In this document: piece after piece, positions 11,842 to 23,497 of the stretch | Layout: every line of letters starts with the position of its first letter | Position numbering within the stretch: the stretch's first letter is position 1 | Assembly: GCF_000149955.1 (NCBI RefSeq) | Contig: NC_030992.1 | Span: 3,364,850 to 3,428,849 of the forward strand | Reading direction: 5' to 3' | Source: Fusarium oxysporum f. sp. lycopersici 4287 | Taxonomy: Eukaryota > Ascomycota > Sordariomycetes > Hypocreales > Nectriaceae | Length of the DNA: 64,000 nucleotides | Made by a program: the position numbers and the translations under genes | Notes under the pieces: model-generated | What the model saw: only the letters and a program-made list of their open reading frames with translations | Told to the model about the DNA's origin: nothing | Databases searched by the model: none

Positions 11842-13277
11842 ATGTATTTGAGAAGCAATAAAATTATGCATGTTGTGATATAGGCTGTCGTGGCAGGGTA
11901 GTTGTAGTGTGCATGCGTTCATCGGCCGCAGTGTAACATGGATTCTTCCACATTGCATAGAGATCAGATGAATCTGTTACAGGCACAACTCCATGGCTTT
12001 TCTTGACAGATGTAAATTTTGAAATAGGTATTGTGGGGGAGTTATGGATAGTATGCCTCCCAGCGCCTAAGCTATAAGAGCCTTTTTTTGCTATAACAAA
12101 TCAGCTGAGTGAACCGGAGAAAGTCCTATTGGTAAAGCCCTAGAACTGCAGATTGTTTACCTAAGTCCTGGTTTTGATGGTTCTTGTGGACTAAGTTGTG
12201 ATACTTCCATGGTATTCCGTGACATTCGTCTCTGGGACAATGCTGAAAATCGTTCTCTGCTACTCCTCCTTCTCTTCTTCTCTATTCCTTTCTTTCACGT
12301 AGAGAAGTAGTCGATCGAGATCTTCTATTCAACTTCTCTCTATTCTCATCGAGAATCATGATGACTTGCATTTATATCGTCATCAACTTCGCCAGAATCG
12401 TCAAAAGCACATCAAGCAGTCGACAGTCTGCAAGTTCCAAGGTTTTCTCATGCAGGTCCCTGTAGGACTTCACCCACATAGTCATAGAACCCAGCCTTCT
12501 TTTGGACTCCGTACCTTATTTAACCAACTATGATTTCCCTCCTGCTTTATGCTTAAGACAGACCAGCCCAATCTTGTATTGTGAGTACACGTTGTACACG
12601 TTTTGTCGTGTCTCACCACCAGATCGGATTTCTTCCCCTCACATCAACTGGCCGGTGACTGAGCTGAGCTTCCCTCATCCGATATGAGGTCTTTATGCAG
12701 AATACCTGATTTGCCAATACGAGCTGAAACTTGGCGAGAGCCCCGGCTGAGTCTCTCTTCTCCACTACCCTCAGATCAAACGGTGACATGTCAACTGCGA
12801 AAAGAGAGACTATCACATTCTGACCCCTGACGGTCTTAGCCCTTGCTCCCACACACTCGGCACTTTCTCCACGATTTCGGCTGCTAACGAGAACCCGAGC
12901 ATCCCCGGTGGATTAACGTTGCTTTTTTGTCTCTGCCACGAAACACGACGGCCCGTTCGACTTTTCCTCGTTTGGTTTGAGTCCATCTGCAGAGACCGAG
13001 TTTTTCTTTTTGCAAAAAGGATTTAGTTGGACTTGATTTTTCCGTTGAGGGATGTGAGGGATGAAGAGGCTGGACTCAGAAACATGGAGCAGTTTTACGT
13101 GGAGTATTGGGGATGGGCCCTAAAAGAAGTAAAAATTGAGGACTAGATTGTCTAGACGCACAAATTCGCCGCTGGCTTCAGATCAGATATTTCTGGTAAT
13201 CTTATATCACGAGTTTCCTTCCCGAGGGGCTGGTTCTCGTTGCTCTGCTACCGATGCGAGCTACAGTTCAACTCATC
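11842..13277. other. Intergenic region
   Basis: 1.4 kb between the EFL1 stop and the rhodopsin-domain gene. There is a strongly pyrimidine-rich stretch at about 12240-12345 followed by a short ATG ORF, but no recognisable protein. The rest is presumably EFL1 3' UTR and the promoter of the next gene. I see no RNA gene. Confidence 0.5.
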
Positions 13278-14762
13278 ATGGATCCCCAGACGTCTATTGA
13301 AGAAAGTGCTGCAGCAATAACGGAGGTCAATCTCAAGGCCTTCAACATAGAGGCCTTTACATTACTTGGTATTGCGTTGCTGGTCACCGCGTTAAGGTCG
13401 TGTGTGCGGATCAGGACTGTGGGATGCAGGAACCTCTGGGCAGATGACTATCTCGTCATTTTGGCCACTGTAAGTGATGAGTATCTGATGTGGATGCATT
13501 ATACTAACATCATTAGGGAATCTACGTTATAGAAACAGGACTGGCATACTCGGTCGGGAATATTGCTCAAGGGCTGGCGAATAACTCGATGACGGACGAG
13601 CAACGAGCCTCTTTACAACCACAAGATCATGAATATCAGCTTCGGTAGGCCAATAACTCTATCTATCTGGTTATTTGTGCTAATACTTACAGTATCATTG
13701 GCTCGAAGATCCAAATCGCTCTATGGGCAACTTACTCATCCCTCCTCTGGATCCTCAAAGCAGCCATGTGCACTTTCTACTATCGACTTACAAAAGACCT
13801 TCAAGGCCACCGGATTCGGGTCATCATCGGCTTTGGCCTCATCATTTCTTCTTTTGTTGTTGTGCAGATGAACCTTCTTCTCAGTTGTCGCCCCTTCGAC
13901 CACTGGTGGCAGATCTTCCCTGACCCTGGAGCTTTCTGCCATGCTGCCATTTCGCCTGCTTTGATATGGACTTGTCTCGCTTTCAACTTGGCAACTGACT
14001 TTTACCTCATCATGATTCCTATGCCCATGCTTTGGAAGGCTGCTATGCCTTGGCCTCAAAAGGTCGGACTGATTGCTCTGTTCAGCTGTGGGTTGTTTGT
14101 CACCATGGCCGCTATCCTTCGGGTTGTGCTGCTTGTATCTGTGAGTATACCTCAACCCATAAGTCCCACTACATGCATCTAACTTCAACAAGGATCCAAT
14201 CAATGGCCCTCAACTCGCAGCTTCTTGGGCGGTTCGCGAGACCTTTGTCGCCATCATGACAACAAACATCCCCATGCTATTCCCAACATTTAAGAAATGG
14301 GCTGTTCCCATTGTCGAAAGAGCTGGGTCCTCTTTGAGTGTCTACCGAACTCCACCAAACACTATCGTGGATTCCAGATTCTCTGGAGCTCTGTCTCTAG
14401 GCAGTTTGAGGCGAAAGAGCCGAGGGTCATCTCGCATTACATGCATTAGCCCCATGTCGCCCACTGCCAGTGAGACTGAAGCACACATGAACTCAATTGG
14501 CCTCATTTATACTATTCCTGACTCAAGCATCAAGAGGCCAAAGGCTTCCAAGACAACACACAAGATCGCGGCCATACGTCTCCCGCGCATCGACACCTCA
14601 GCCCCTGCTGATTCAGACCAGGGATATGGTCGACTGAGCACGAGAAGTGACAGTTCCGTTGTTTCTTGGTCAGAAACTTTGGTGAACTCGCCTCAATCTG
14701 AAGGAACGGAGTCTTTACTCTCAGCCCGTGTTCTCCACGACGGATACAGCAAGCACGTTTAA
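13278..14762 (+). CDS. Fungal rhodopsin-domain integral membrane protein
   Basis: Four exons (13278-13469, 13517-13644, 13693-14140, 14193-14762) give 445 residues. The protein has about seven hydrophobic helices in the first 300 residues and a Ser/Thr-rich cytoplasmic tail. Family hallmarks are WADDYLVILAT, the KAAMCTFYYRLT helix end, and NLATDFYLIMIPMPMLWK. This large Pezizomycotina family (fungal rhodopsin domain, related to PTH11-type receptors and SAT5-type proteins) is mostly uncharacterised; a receptor role is only inferred and no retinal-binding evidence is visible. All introns are 47-52 nt with good branch sites, the first a perfect TACTAAC. An in-frame ATG at 13254 would add eight residues. 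I prefer 13278 (CATCATGG context). The tail carries many SxxS and basic patches that could be phosphorylated. Confidence 0.85.
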
Positions 14763-15446
14763 CGCCTTTGTTACGAACATCCATAATGCCTTTGTCTTCT
14801 GATAAACTACGACAAAGATGATCACATTTTACATCAACTTACATGATTCATGATTCTACGTTAATTACCGAAAATAGAAAAAAGCTCATAGATTTGTTTC
14901 TGGGTTGGTTATGATATTTTATGGCTCCAATTATTATGAGTTCAATATGAGGAGCTTTGAAGGCTCTCCGTGTGTTAGCATGCAGACTACCACGCTTCCG
15001 AGTTTCATTCACTTCAACCATTGGAAACACTTAGATACTGTACTTATTAGTTAAATATTACTTTTCTCGTTACTTATGAAACACCGTAGCGAAGTATTAC
15101 CCTCGGTGTTACTCCATCGGAACAACTACCGAACCTGCGGAATACCCTCAAAGGCTTCAAAGCCTTAACACAATGAGCCTTTGTTGTTTGTTGGAGCTTA
15201 TTTTCTTTACTCTGAGCGATGTTCTCTTTATTTAGGCGACTGAGCCCAATAAAGAATGGCCAGTATAGCGTCATCTTTGTTTGAACTGAATGGGATCTTT
15301 CAAAGACAGTGAACAACGTAGCAAAGGATCAAGGAATCACCAAGCGTTTCTTGATATTTTTGAATATAAGAGGCTCGACATGCTCCATAAGGTGAATAAA
15401 CACCAAGTTCATGCAACATCAACAGTCTTATACGCAAATCATCATC
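14763..15446. other. Intergenic region
   Basis: About 680 bp. It contains a small perfect hairpin (AAGGCTT/AAGCCTT around 15148-15165) and otherwise nothing recognisable. It should hold the rhodopsin-gene 3' end and the promoter of the Cys-rich orphan. Confidence 0.45.
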
Positions 15447-16929
15447 ATGACTACCACACCTCGTACTAGGTCGAAGAACAAGGAAACACGAACAGTTTCT
15501 GAAGCTTCACTGATAACCCCTGCCAGATCAACAACACCAGAATCACCTATTGCAGCACCTATAAAAGCCAAGCCTAAATCTAGCCCGGTATTCCTACCTA
15601 CACCACCTGAGACGAAGCGTAAAACGACATGCCGCGATAGCCCGGTCCCGCTCAAGCTGAGAAAAACAACCTCAACTTCCAGGGCCGTGACTCGCCCTGA
15701 AACTCTCAACTGGTTGGCAGACATTGAAGACGAGGATTATGTACCTCCTCAGTCTCCAACTCCTGCCGGTTCAGGTGCTATCGAGGAGGACGAGACCAGC
15801 GAAAATGAGGAAGAGAAGGTGTCTAAGCTTGGACCTAAGTCGTTCCAATGCGAAAGTTTTACAAAAAGCTGGGAAGAGATCGGACAGCAACGAGACTTTG
15901 AGTTCTTCCAGGCCTATCCTCACGATGAGTTCTCAACCCTCTGCGTGGAGCATTTCATGCAACTTGCAGAGAGCTGGTGCTCTCGGCGCAAATCCATGGT
16001 CAACCATCAGGTTCAGAAGATTGTCAGGGCTGGCTTGACTCATAAGCCTGACTTTTCAAAACTGGCCCTTCCTGTTTGTGATGAGACCTGGACTCTCAAG
16101 AGTCTTCAGGACTTCAAAGTCGAGTTACACAAGGGGATCAGCGATGCCAGTGATCGGGTAAAGCTCAACCATATACAAACCCTTGAGGCTACCGGAGAGC
16201 GACCCATCTGTGAGCTTGGAAACCAGGACCGCCCTCTGAAGTGCTCATTATGTACCAACTATGAGTTGCCATGTAAGGGTAAGTACATCGAGGTTGACAA
16301 GGCACATTGTCGTATGGATATTCCACCCTACGTCCTAAACCCATTTTATACCACTTTGGAGAAGGCTTCCAGACCCGTTCCCGACTGTTGCCACCCAAAG
16401 GCCCTCACAATCCTCATGGGTGACAAAGGCAAAGACTATATGGAGTGCGAGAAATGTTGTTACAGTCAGGCACTCCCTCAGCATTCCCTTCAGAGGCCAA
16501 AGGAATATGCAATCAAAGTAGCTGGAATTCGTATCCCAGTCAAAGTCCGTCCCGAGCGTCTTTGTCTCAACAGCAAACTCGGACATGTCGATGTCGGTGG
16601 CATTCATATCATTGTCGACCACTGTGTTGGTGGGCCAATGATCAAATTTCGGTAAGTTCTTATATATACCCCTATATAGATAATGTATATAACTAACCTC
16701 TTTTCATAGGTCAACTCACTTCTCGAAGGCTCATGAGATGCATGCCTTGGACTTCCACCTGGAGGGCGAGATCAATATAGCTGAGTTTGAGCTGCCTGAG
16801 GAGCACACATACGATCATCATGAGTCCTGCGAGGTGGAAGCTGAGTTCAACGAGCTATACTGGCAAGAGGGTGCTTTTAACGCAATTACCCATTGTTCTA
16901 ACCTATTTGATAACTGTTCGTGTCATTAA
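15447..16929 (+). CDS. Hypothetical Cys-rich protein, unrecognised
   Basis: Two exons (15447-16651, 16710-16929) encode 474 residues; the 58-nt intron has GTAAGT and CTAAC signals. I do not recognise the family. The first 130 residues are disordered, basic and Pro/Ser/Thr-rich (RTRSKNKETR, LPTPPETKRK), with an acidic patch near residues 115-130. The middle is a folded-looking domain starting KSWEEIGQQRDFEFFQAYP. The C-terminal half has clustered cysteines: CSLCTNYELPC, then PDCCHPKA, then MECEKCC. These are spaced like a zinc-binding module, but I cannot match a named one. The basic N-terminus suggests a nuclear protein (inference). An in-frame ATG at 15411 would add 12 residues. It may be lineage-restricted. 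Confidence 0.7.
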
Positions 16930-17802
16930 AGGGGAGTTATCGAGTAATCATGGGGAAATAGCGATTGAAATGTGTACTATTGCTTGAATTTGCGAATAAA
17001 AGGCTATGATTGCTATGGCGAATTCCAGTTACACCAGACTAGCATGATACACAACAAGTTATGTAGAAGTTAAAGAAGATGGGTAGTGGATAGACAGATG
17101 AAAATGCAATGCTTGTAAAAGACGACTCAATAAAAAGGCTGAATGCCTCTATTCACATGGCCACTGTAGGGTAACTCTCCAGGCAACCATCTGCGGCTGA
17201 AAGGGAAACCCCCCACGTGCCCAACGTTACGTACCCACCTTGAAAATTCTGACCAGTTAAGATATTTCTTTCAACCTTGGAAAATCCAGGGCATTTACAG
17301 TGGGACTAGCGGCCTCCTCCAGGGGACCACCTGCAGCGCAAGATGGCCCCGGCTCCAGCTCCCTCCCAGCTGATGTAAGGCTCCGGGGCATCCACTCATT
17401 TAACTGAAGGCAGCCATTCAGCCATTTCGTGGTGGATTGCCGAAAGTCGCCTCGAAACTTGAACTCTGCATATCTTTAAAGTGCCACGATGCGATACTGA
17501 AGAGTCACGTTACAACAGAGCCTACCCAATACTTGTCTAATACCGCTTATCTTTTTTGGAACTTCTCCCCCGTACTTCACTTCTCACGTTCCTTTTCTCG
17601 TACTCTTCTCTCTTGTTTTTGCCCTCTTCTTTAATCTAGTCCCACCCGTTGCGCGACATTGCCGACGTCCGGGAGCGACACGCACACGCCACCGCGAACC
17701 CCTCCATCCCTGACCTGTGACCCAACTCAAGTCAGACCCCGTCGTTGCTCTACCTTCAAAGACATTTTTGGATTACTAGGACCGGCCTACTATTCACTCA
17801 TA
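16930..17802. other. Intergenic region with DOT1 leader
   Basis: About 870 bp. A CACGTG palindrome (bHLH-type site) lies near 17215. The last 250 bp are C/T-rich and probably the DOT1 5' leader; an in-frame upstream ATG at 17659 exists but the sequence before 17803 does not look like protein. Confidence 0.45.
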
Positions 17803-19337
17803 ATGCGTCTCTTCGGCGGAAAGAACAACAAGATTAAGGTCGACCCTCCCAAGATCAGGATCGAAAAGGTTGTCGTCGACCGACCTGCTCAGAAGCCTAA
17901 GCCTAAATCCACTTCCGCACTCAGCGGCTCAGCATCGCGCTCCTCCTCTTCTCACCGTCCCTCGCCGAAACCACTGGCACGACAGGCTAGTCACTCGCCG
18001 TACCCCTCATCTTCCGACGAGAAGCGACTCGAGCGTAAGCGCAAGGCACCGTCCGTCACCCGTCGATCACCGGCTAGCGACCGTATCGAGTTCGACAAAG
18101 ACAGTGATGGCGAAGACGATGGATGGATGACTCTCGATACCAAGAGACAACGCAAAGGCACGGAAGACGGCAGCTTTGTTGACCCTAACCGCAAATTGAG
18201 AAGCGTAAGAGCCTTTGAGGATCGTATGGACAGTCGAAGCTTCATTCATGCCGTGGATGTGGCCTCGCTTGAGCACAAGTGCGTACCTGTGATGGGCGCA
18301 CAGAAAGAGGATGTAGCTATCCGACTACAATATCCCAGCTTACAACCTCGAGAGAAGTGAGTCTTCCCGGCGACCCCGAACTCCAAAACTAATGCTGACA
18401 TGATTACAGGTATGAGCTAGTATGGGGAAAAGACAAGATCGATGCCGTCGAAGCTAGCATCAAGGTGGTTCGCCATGTAGCCGAAACATACCTCACCGAA
18501 GAGGAAGCAGAGCCTTTCACAAATCCTAATGGTGGTATCATTCGAAGACTTGAAAAGGCGTCTAACCGGAACATCCAGGATTTGATGGGGTTCAAGGCAG
18601 CTCTGCGCGAATACAACGAAAAGCTTCGTGCTCTAGTCGAGGACGGTGTAATTGCCAAGAACCTCGATAAGATGCATGAGCTCCCCCAGCACCTTGTGGC
18701 TTTCATTCTCGATCAAATTTATGACCGAACAGTGGCCCTAAAGGTGGAACTTCTTTCAAAGTATGAGAACGGAACCGACTATGTCTATGGCGAACTCCTC
18801 CACCCTTTCATTTCTAAGATTTTGGTAGAGCAGACACGAATGACCTCTGGTCAGGTCTTCGTTGATCTCGGCTCAGGTGTTGGTAATGTGGTTTTGCAAG
18901 CGGCTCTCGAGATTGGTTGTGAGAGTTGGGGTTGCGAGATGATGGAGAATGCCTGCAATCTTGCTGAGGAGCAAAAGAAGGAGTTTGATGCCCGATGCAT
19001 GCTCTGGGGGGTTCGACCTGGCAAGGTTCACCTGGAACGAGGCGATTTCCGCAAGAACTTGCCCATCCATGAGGCCCTCAAGCGTGCAGATGTTGTGCTC
19101 GTAAACAACAAGGCCTTCACCTCACAGTTGAACGATGACTTGGTCCGTATGTTCCTGGATCTTAAATCGGGCTGCAAGATTGTGTCTCTCAAATCCTTTG
19201 TCGCGGAAAAGAGCAACAACCACAACATCAACGACGTTGGCAGCACCATCCTGGAGGTGGAAGAGTGCACATACCCTGAGGGTTATGTGAGTTGGACTAA
19301 TGCAGGAGGATCGTACTTCATTTCGACGCGTAAGTAG
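17803..19337 (+). CDS. DOT1: Histone H3 lysine-79 methyltransferase DOT1
   Basis: Two exons (17803-18356, 18410-19337) encode 493 residues. DOT1 is the non-SET nuclear enzyme that methylates H3K79 using S-adenosylmethionine. The N-terminal 150 residues are basic and disordered (Lys/Arg/Ser-rich), as expected for nucleosome binding. The catalytic domain fills the second exon: the SAM-binding motif VDLGSGVGN lies at about 336-344, the VLVNNKAF motif near 414-421, and FVAEKS with GSYFIS at the end. The 53-nt intron has GTGAGT and CTGAC signals and preserves PREKYELVWG. I choose ATG 17803 ([12 protein letters not shown]); an in-frame ATG at 17659 would add 48 residues of leader-like sequence. It converges on ATG16, whose stop is 200 bp downstream. 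Confidence 0.95.
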
Positions 19338-19537
19338 ACTATAGAGCTTCATAAGCATTCAGTGGCAGAGATTATGGTGTTGGAGAAATAGGGATAGGGC
19401 AGACGGTTACATCAGCGTGGGGTATAAGGATATGTTCGGACTTACAGGATACTCCATATAGTATTTGTTTTTTTTTCGGTGGCATCGTGGCTCTTTTCTC
19501 TGTTTGACCTGCTTCGTTTTGCGTCATGGACCGTCGG

Positions 19538-20284
19538 CTATCGTCCCTTTTCGAAGATGGGTTCGTTGGCGAGGTTCATAGCATCTGCTTCTTGTGCCAT
19601 CCTCTTCATCCATCTGTCCACTAGTTCTTTGTTCTCCTTCTTCACCTTATCTCTTTCCTTCTCGGCCATGGACATTTGTAGATTCAGCGCAATCATCTCA
19701 TCTTGTACTTGCTGATGTTGCTGTGAGCAACGAAGATGGTGAATTGCAGCATTTGGGTCACACGTACCTCAATAAGCTTGCGCTTTTCCCTCAACTCGTA
19801 TTCTCGATCCTTTAGTCTGGTGGTAAGACTATTTCTATCGGCCGTGAGGTCGCGGATTGATTTCGTATCTGCCTTGTGCTTTGCCCGTAGCTGCATCAAC
19901 TCTTCCTCGCCCGCGCGTAATCGCTTTTCGGTAACACCCTTTGATCGAAGGGCTTCGGCGAGATCCTGTTTTAGTTGCGCAACACCAGGATCGTTTGTTG
20001 AGGGTTCGGTGGGTTGCGTAGTTGGTGTCCCGCTATTTGCGACCAGCGCTTCTAGCCCATTCTTCTCAGCCTCAAGAGCAGATATGCGGTCTGCCATCTG
20101 CGAACCTTGAAATAATTGTCAGTTTGATGAACCTTTCGTATCCTCGCGTGATACTGTCGCATGCTGGAGGAGGGGTTATGTGGGGGTGCTGTTACGAACA
20201 AGCCTGAACAAGCTCCATGTTGACGGGATTACTGAGCTCTGCATCCTTAATGGATGAGAGATACTGGTCACGCCAGTTTGGCAT
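19538..20284 (-). CDS. ATG16: Autophagy protein ATG16
   Basis: Three exons (20284-20200, 20105-19768, 19711-19538) encode 198 residues, the size of a fungal ATG16. ATG16 dimerises through its coiled coil and binds the ATG12-ATG5 conjugate to direct ATG8 lipidation on the phagophore. The N-terminus MPNWRDQYLSSIKDAEL carries the conserved ATG5-binding Trp-Arg pattern. Residues about 28-190 are a long heptad-rich coiled coil with a short Pro/Thr-rich break (TPTTQPTEPST). As in fungi, the WD40 domain of animal ATG16L1 is absent. Intron 1 (20199-20106, 94 nt) uses a GTTCGT donor and yields VQA-CSQMADR; intron 2 (19767-19712) has GTACGT. It is divergent from VPS16, 399 bp away. Confidence 0.93.
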
Positions 20285-20683
20285 TGTCAGTGAGTATGAT
20301 GTGTGTGATGGTCGACAAATGATGAGATTTCGATGTGGATGAAATTAGGTTGAGTAAAAGTGATGAGAGAATGAGTTGGGTCGACAGAGTGACTTGGATG
20401 CACTTGCACCGCTCATTCTTTCCCGCCATGTGAGATGATGCAACCGCCGAAAGGAACCTAAAATTAGCGGGACAAGGAGCTACCCGACCGCTAATTCCAG
20501 CCGGAGAATAGCCGTACGCCTGGCAACCTCCATTTACCTGAGCTACGGTATGATGCAGCACCTAAGCTCCCTGCTCTCTTTCATACTGTACAGGTGCCTA
20601 GCTGACGAATAACATTCAGCTACAGGCGCGTCTCTTCCTCAACAAATTCAAAAAGATTGGGTTACAATATGAGATAACGCGAG
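20285..20683. promoter_or_regulatory. Divergent promoter of ATG16 and VPS16
   Basis: Only 399 bp separate the two start codons. Both genes act in autophagy and vacuolar fusion, so shared control is plausible, though I cannot assign a specific factor site. Confidence 0.55.
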
Positions 20684-23497
20684 ATGGACACACTTCACGC
20701 CAGAGCTGACTGGGAGAGTGTCGGGGACAGATGGTTCCGCAAGACACAGCAGTATACAGCTGTGTTTGACCAAGATCTCGACTTGGATAATTATATCGTT
20801 GCGGGAGCTCCATATGCAGGAGCACTAGGTGAGTTCTAAGCCACAGAAATCTAAGATCATTAAATCATAAGTTTCCAATATACTTATGATTAACTTAGTG
20901 TTGATGTAATTGTAACTGACCACATCCTCAGCACTATGGCGCGACGACACAAAGCTTCTGGCATATCAACCAGGAAGATCAGCAAAACCAGCAATTGACA
21001 TCTACAGTCTTGCCGGTAAGAAACTCCGAAGTATCCCCTGGGATAATGGTACCATTAAAGGCCTTGGGTGGTCTGAAGACGAGACTCTACTCGTTGTTAC
21101 CACTGACGGTACGGTCCGCTGTTATGATCTGCAAGGAGATTTTACACAATTCTCCCTTGGCCATGGTGCCGATAACTACAGCGTCGAGTCATGTCGGTAG
21201 GTGCCTCTTAGTGATATGGTCTACTTCCGCGACTGACAAGTGGCAGTTTCTACGACCATGGCATGGTAGCACTACTTGGAAACAACTCACTCGTCACAGT
21301 CTCATCATATACTGAACCCCGACCCAAAGCTCTTGCTAAGATACCGGAAAGCGAGATCCACGCTTGGTCAATTATTTCACCAAACCACACATTATCTAGG
21401 TCTGTCGAGGTACTATTAAGCGTCGATAAGACTGTATACGTCGTCGATGCTACTGATTGCGAAGACCGTTTCCTCGATATTGGGCCTTTCAGCCATATTA
21501 GTGTGTCTCCGGATGGTCGCTACGTCAATCTTTATGCTGTGAATGGGAAAGCTCATGTCATATCAAGTGACTTCCAAGAACGGCTATTCGAACACGATTC
21601 TGACTCTCAAACACCTCCTCTATATGTTGAATGGTGCGGATCCGATGCCCTCATTGCCTGGGAGGATGAGGTGCATATTATCGGACCTGGCGACTCTTCA
21701 TCTTCATATATATACGATAGCACACGCGTACATGTCATTTCTGGTATGTGCCTTATCGAACTTCAATGCTAGACTACTAATATTCTTATAGAACACGATG
21801 GTGCCCGACTAATTACAAATGACTTTTGCGAGTTTCTTGAAAGAGTGCCTAGAGACACTCTCGAAGTCTTTGGCCAGTCTTCAGATTCATCACCTGCTTC
21901 GATTCTTCTCGACGCTGTAGGCCAACTGGAGCTTGAGTCTCCAAAAGCAGATGATTACATCCAACTAATACGACCTAATCTTACCGGGGCTGTGGACACT
22001 TGTGTCAATGCAGCTGGGCGCGAATTTGATACCTACTGGCAGAAACGTTTACTCAAAGCAGCTTCATTTGGCAAATCTGTACTCGATATATATAACAGTG
22101 ACGACTTTGTTGACATGTGCGAGACTCTACGCGTGCTCAACGCTGTGCGATATTATGAAGTTGGCATGCCACTGTCTTTTGAACAGTATCACCGGTTGAC
22201 ACCAGAGAGCCTCATTCGACGATTGCTCAACCGACACGAGTATCTTCTTGCCTTGAAGATTGCAGGCTATCTGAAGTTACCAACAGATCGAATCTATGTA
22301 CACTGGGCGTCTAGCAAGGTCCGTGTAGGTGGCGAGGATGACGATACCATCTGCCGGTTGATCGTGGAGAGACTATCTGGCAAGCCTGGAATTTCCTTCG
22401 AGGAGATCGCTCGTGCAGCATATCAAGAAGGAAGGGGCCGACTTGCTACTGAACTTCTCAACCATGAGCCTCGTGGGGGTAGACAGGTTCCTCTTCTCTT
22501 GAGTATGGAGGAGGACGAGCTTGCTCTCGACAAAGCTGTTGAGAGCGGTGACACAGACTTAGTACTTTCAGTTTTGTTGCAGCTCAAGAAGAAGTTGCCC
22601 CTCGCCGCTTTCTTCAGGGTCATCAATGCACGACCGACAGCAACAGCACTGGTGGAAGCTTTGGCCATGGAAGAGGGTGACAATACGCTGCTAAAGGACC
22701 TGTATTATCAAGATGACCGACGAGAAGATGGTGCCAACGTTTTTATCCGCGAATCATTGAAACAACCTGATGCTCGAACAGCGTCTGACAAATTGGCACT
22801 GGCAGCAAAGCTATTAGCTGATTCAAAGGAGTCTACGTTCGAGGTTCATGCGTTGAAGGAGGCTACGACACTTCTGCGCATGCAGGAAGCTTTCGACCGG
22901 GATTTGACTGACACTTTTACTGGCCTGAGCGTCAATGAAACCATGTTTAAGCTTATTCGACTGGGCTACCACGGACGGGCTAAGAAGATCCAGAGCGAGT
23001 TCAAAGTCCCCGAGAAAGTGGCGTGGTGGATTCGGTATGTGGACCTTGTCTCCAACAGGCCCTGGCTTCGGGACGACAATGTTGGACAACGGCTAACTTG
23101 TTCCTGCAGATTACGAGCACTAGTTGCGAAGCGAGACTGGAACGAGATCGAGGAGATCTCCAAGACAAGGAGAAGCCCCATTGGTTGGGAGGTGAGTTAT
23201 AGAATGAGAACTGTGTGGAGTGAGATCTGAGACTGACAATCGTAGCCCTTCTTCAACCTCACGCTTCAAGCAGGTAACCCACGGTTAGCATCTGTATTTG
23301 TACCCAAATGCACATCAGTAGAAGCTGGAGAGACGATCACCATGTATGAGAAATGTGGGATGCGGGTGAAGGCCGCGCAAGAAGCCGTGAGACTCAAGGA
23401 CAGTGAGTCTTGGGAGAGGCTCTTGGAGGCTGCAGGAAAGGGGTCACAAGAGGGAAGAGAGATCGAGCGTCTGGGCCAATCCGTATTCAAGAAGTAG
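20684..23497 (+). CDS. VPS16: Vacuolar protein sorting protein VPS16 (HOPS/CORVET core)
   Basis: Six exons (20684-20828, 20932-21196, 21247-21743, 21792-23034, 23110-23191, 23246-23497) encode 827 residues, the family length. VPS16 is a class C core subunit of the HOPS and CORVET tethering complexes at vacuoles and endosomes and binds the SM protein VPS33. The N-terminal half is a beta-propeller (starting YTAVFDQDLDLDNYIVAGAPY); the C-terminal half is an alpha-solenoid. The fifth intron (23035-23109) is in frame and has no stop, so a naive ORF reads through it; splicing restores WWIRLRALVAKRDW as in other VPS16 proteins. For intron 2 the acceptor CAG at 21246 is preferred; an AG six bases upstream would add two residues. 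Confidence 0.94.

Noticed and set aside
23035..23109. Reading VPS16 through this stretch as coding
   Set aside because: It has donor GTATGT, branch CTAAC and acceptor CAG, and its removal restores a conserved junction; it is an in-frame intron.
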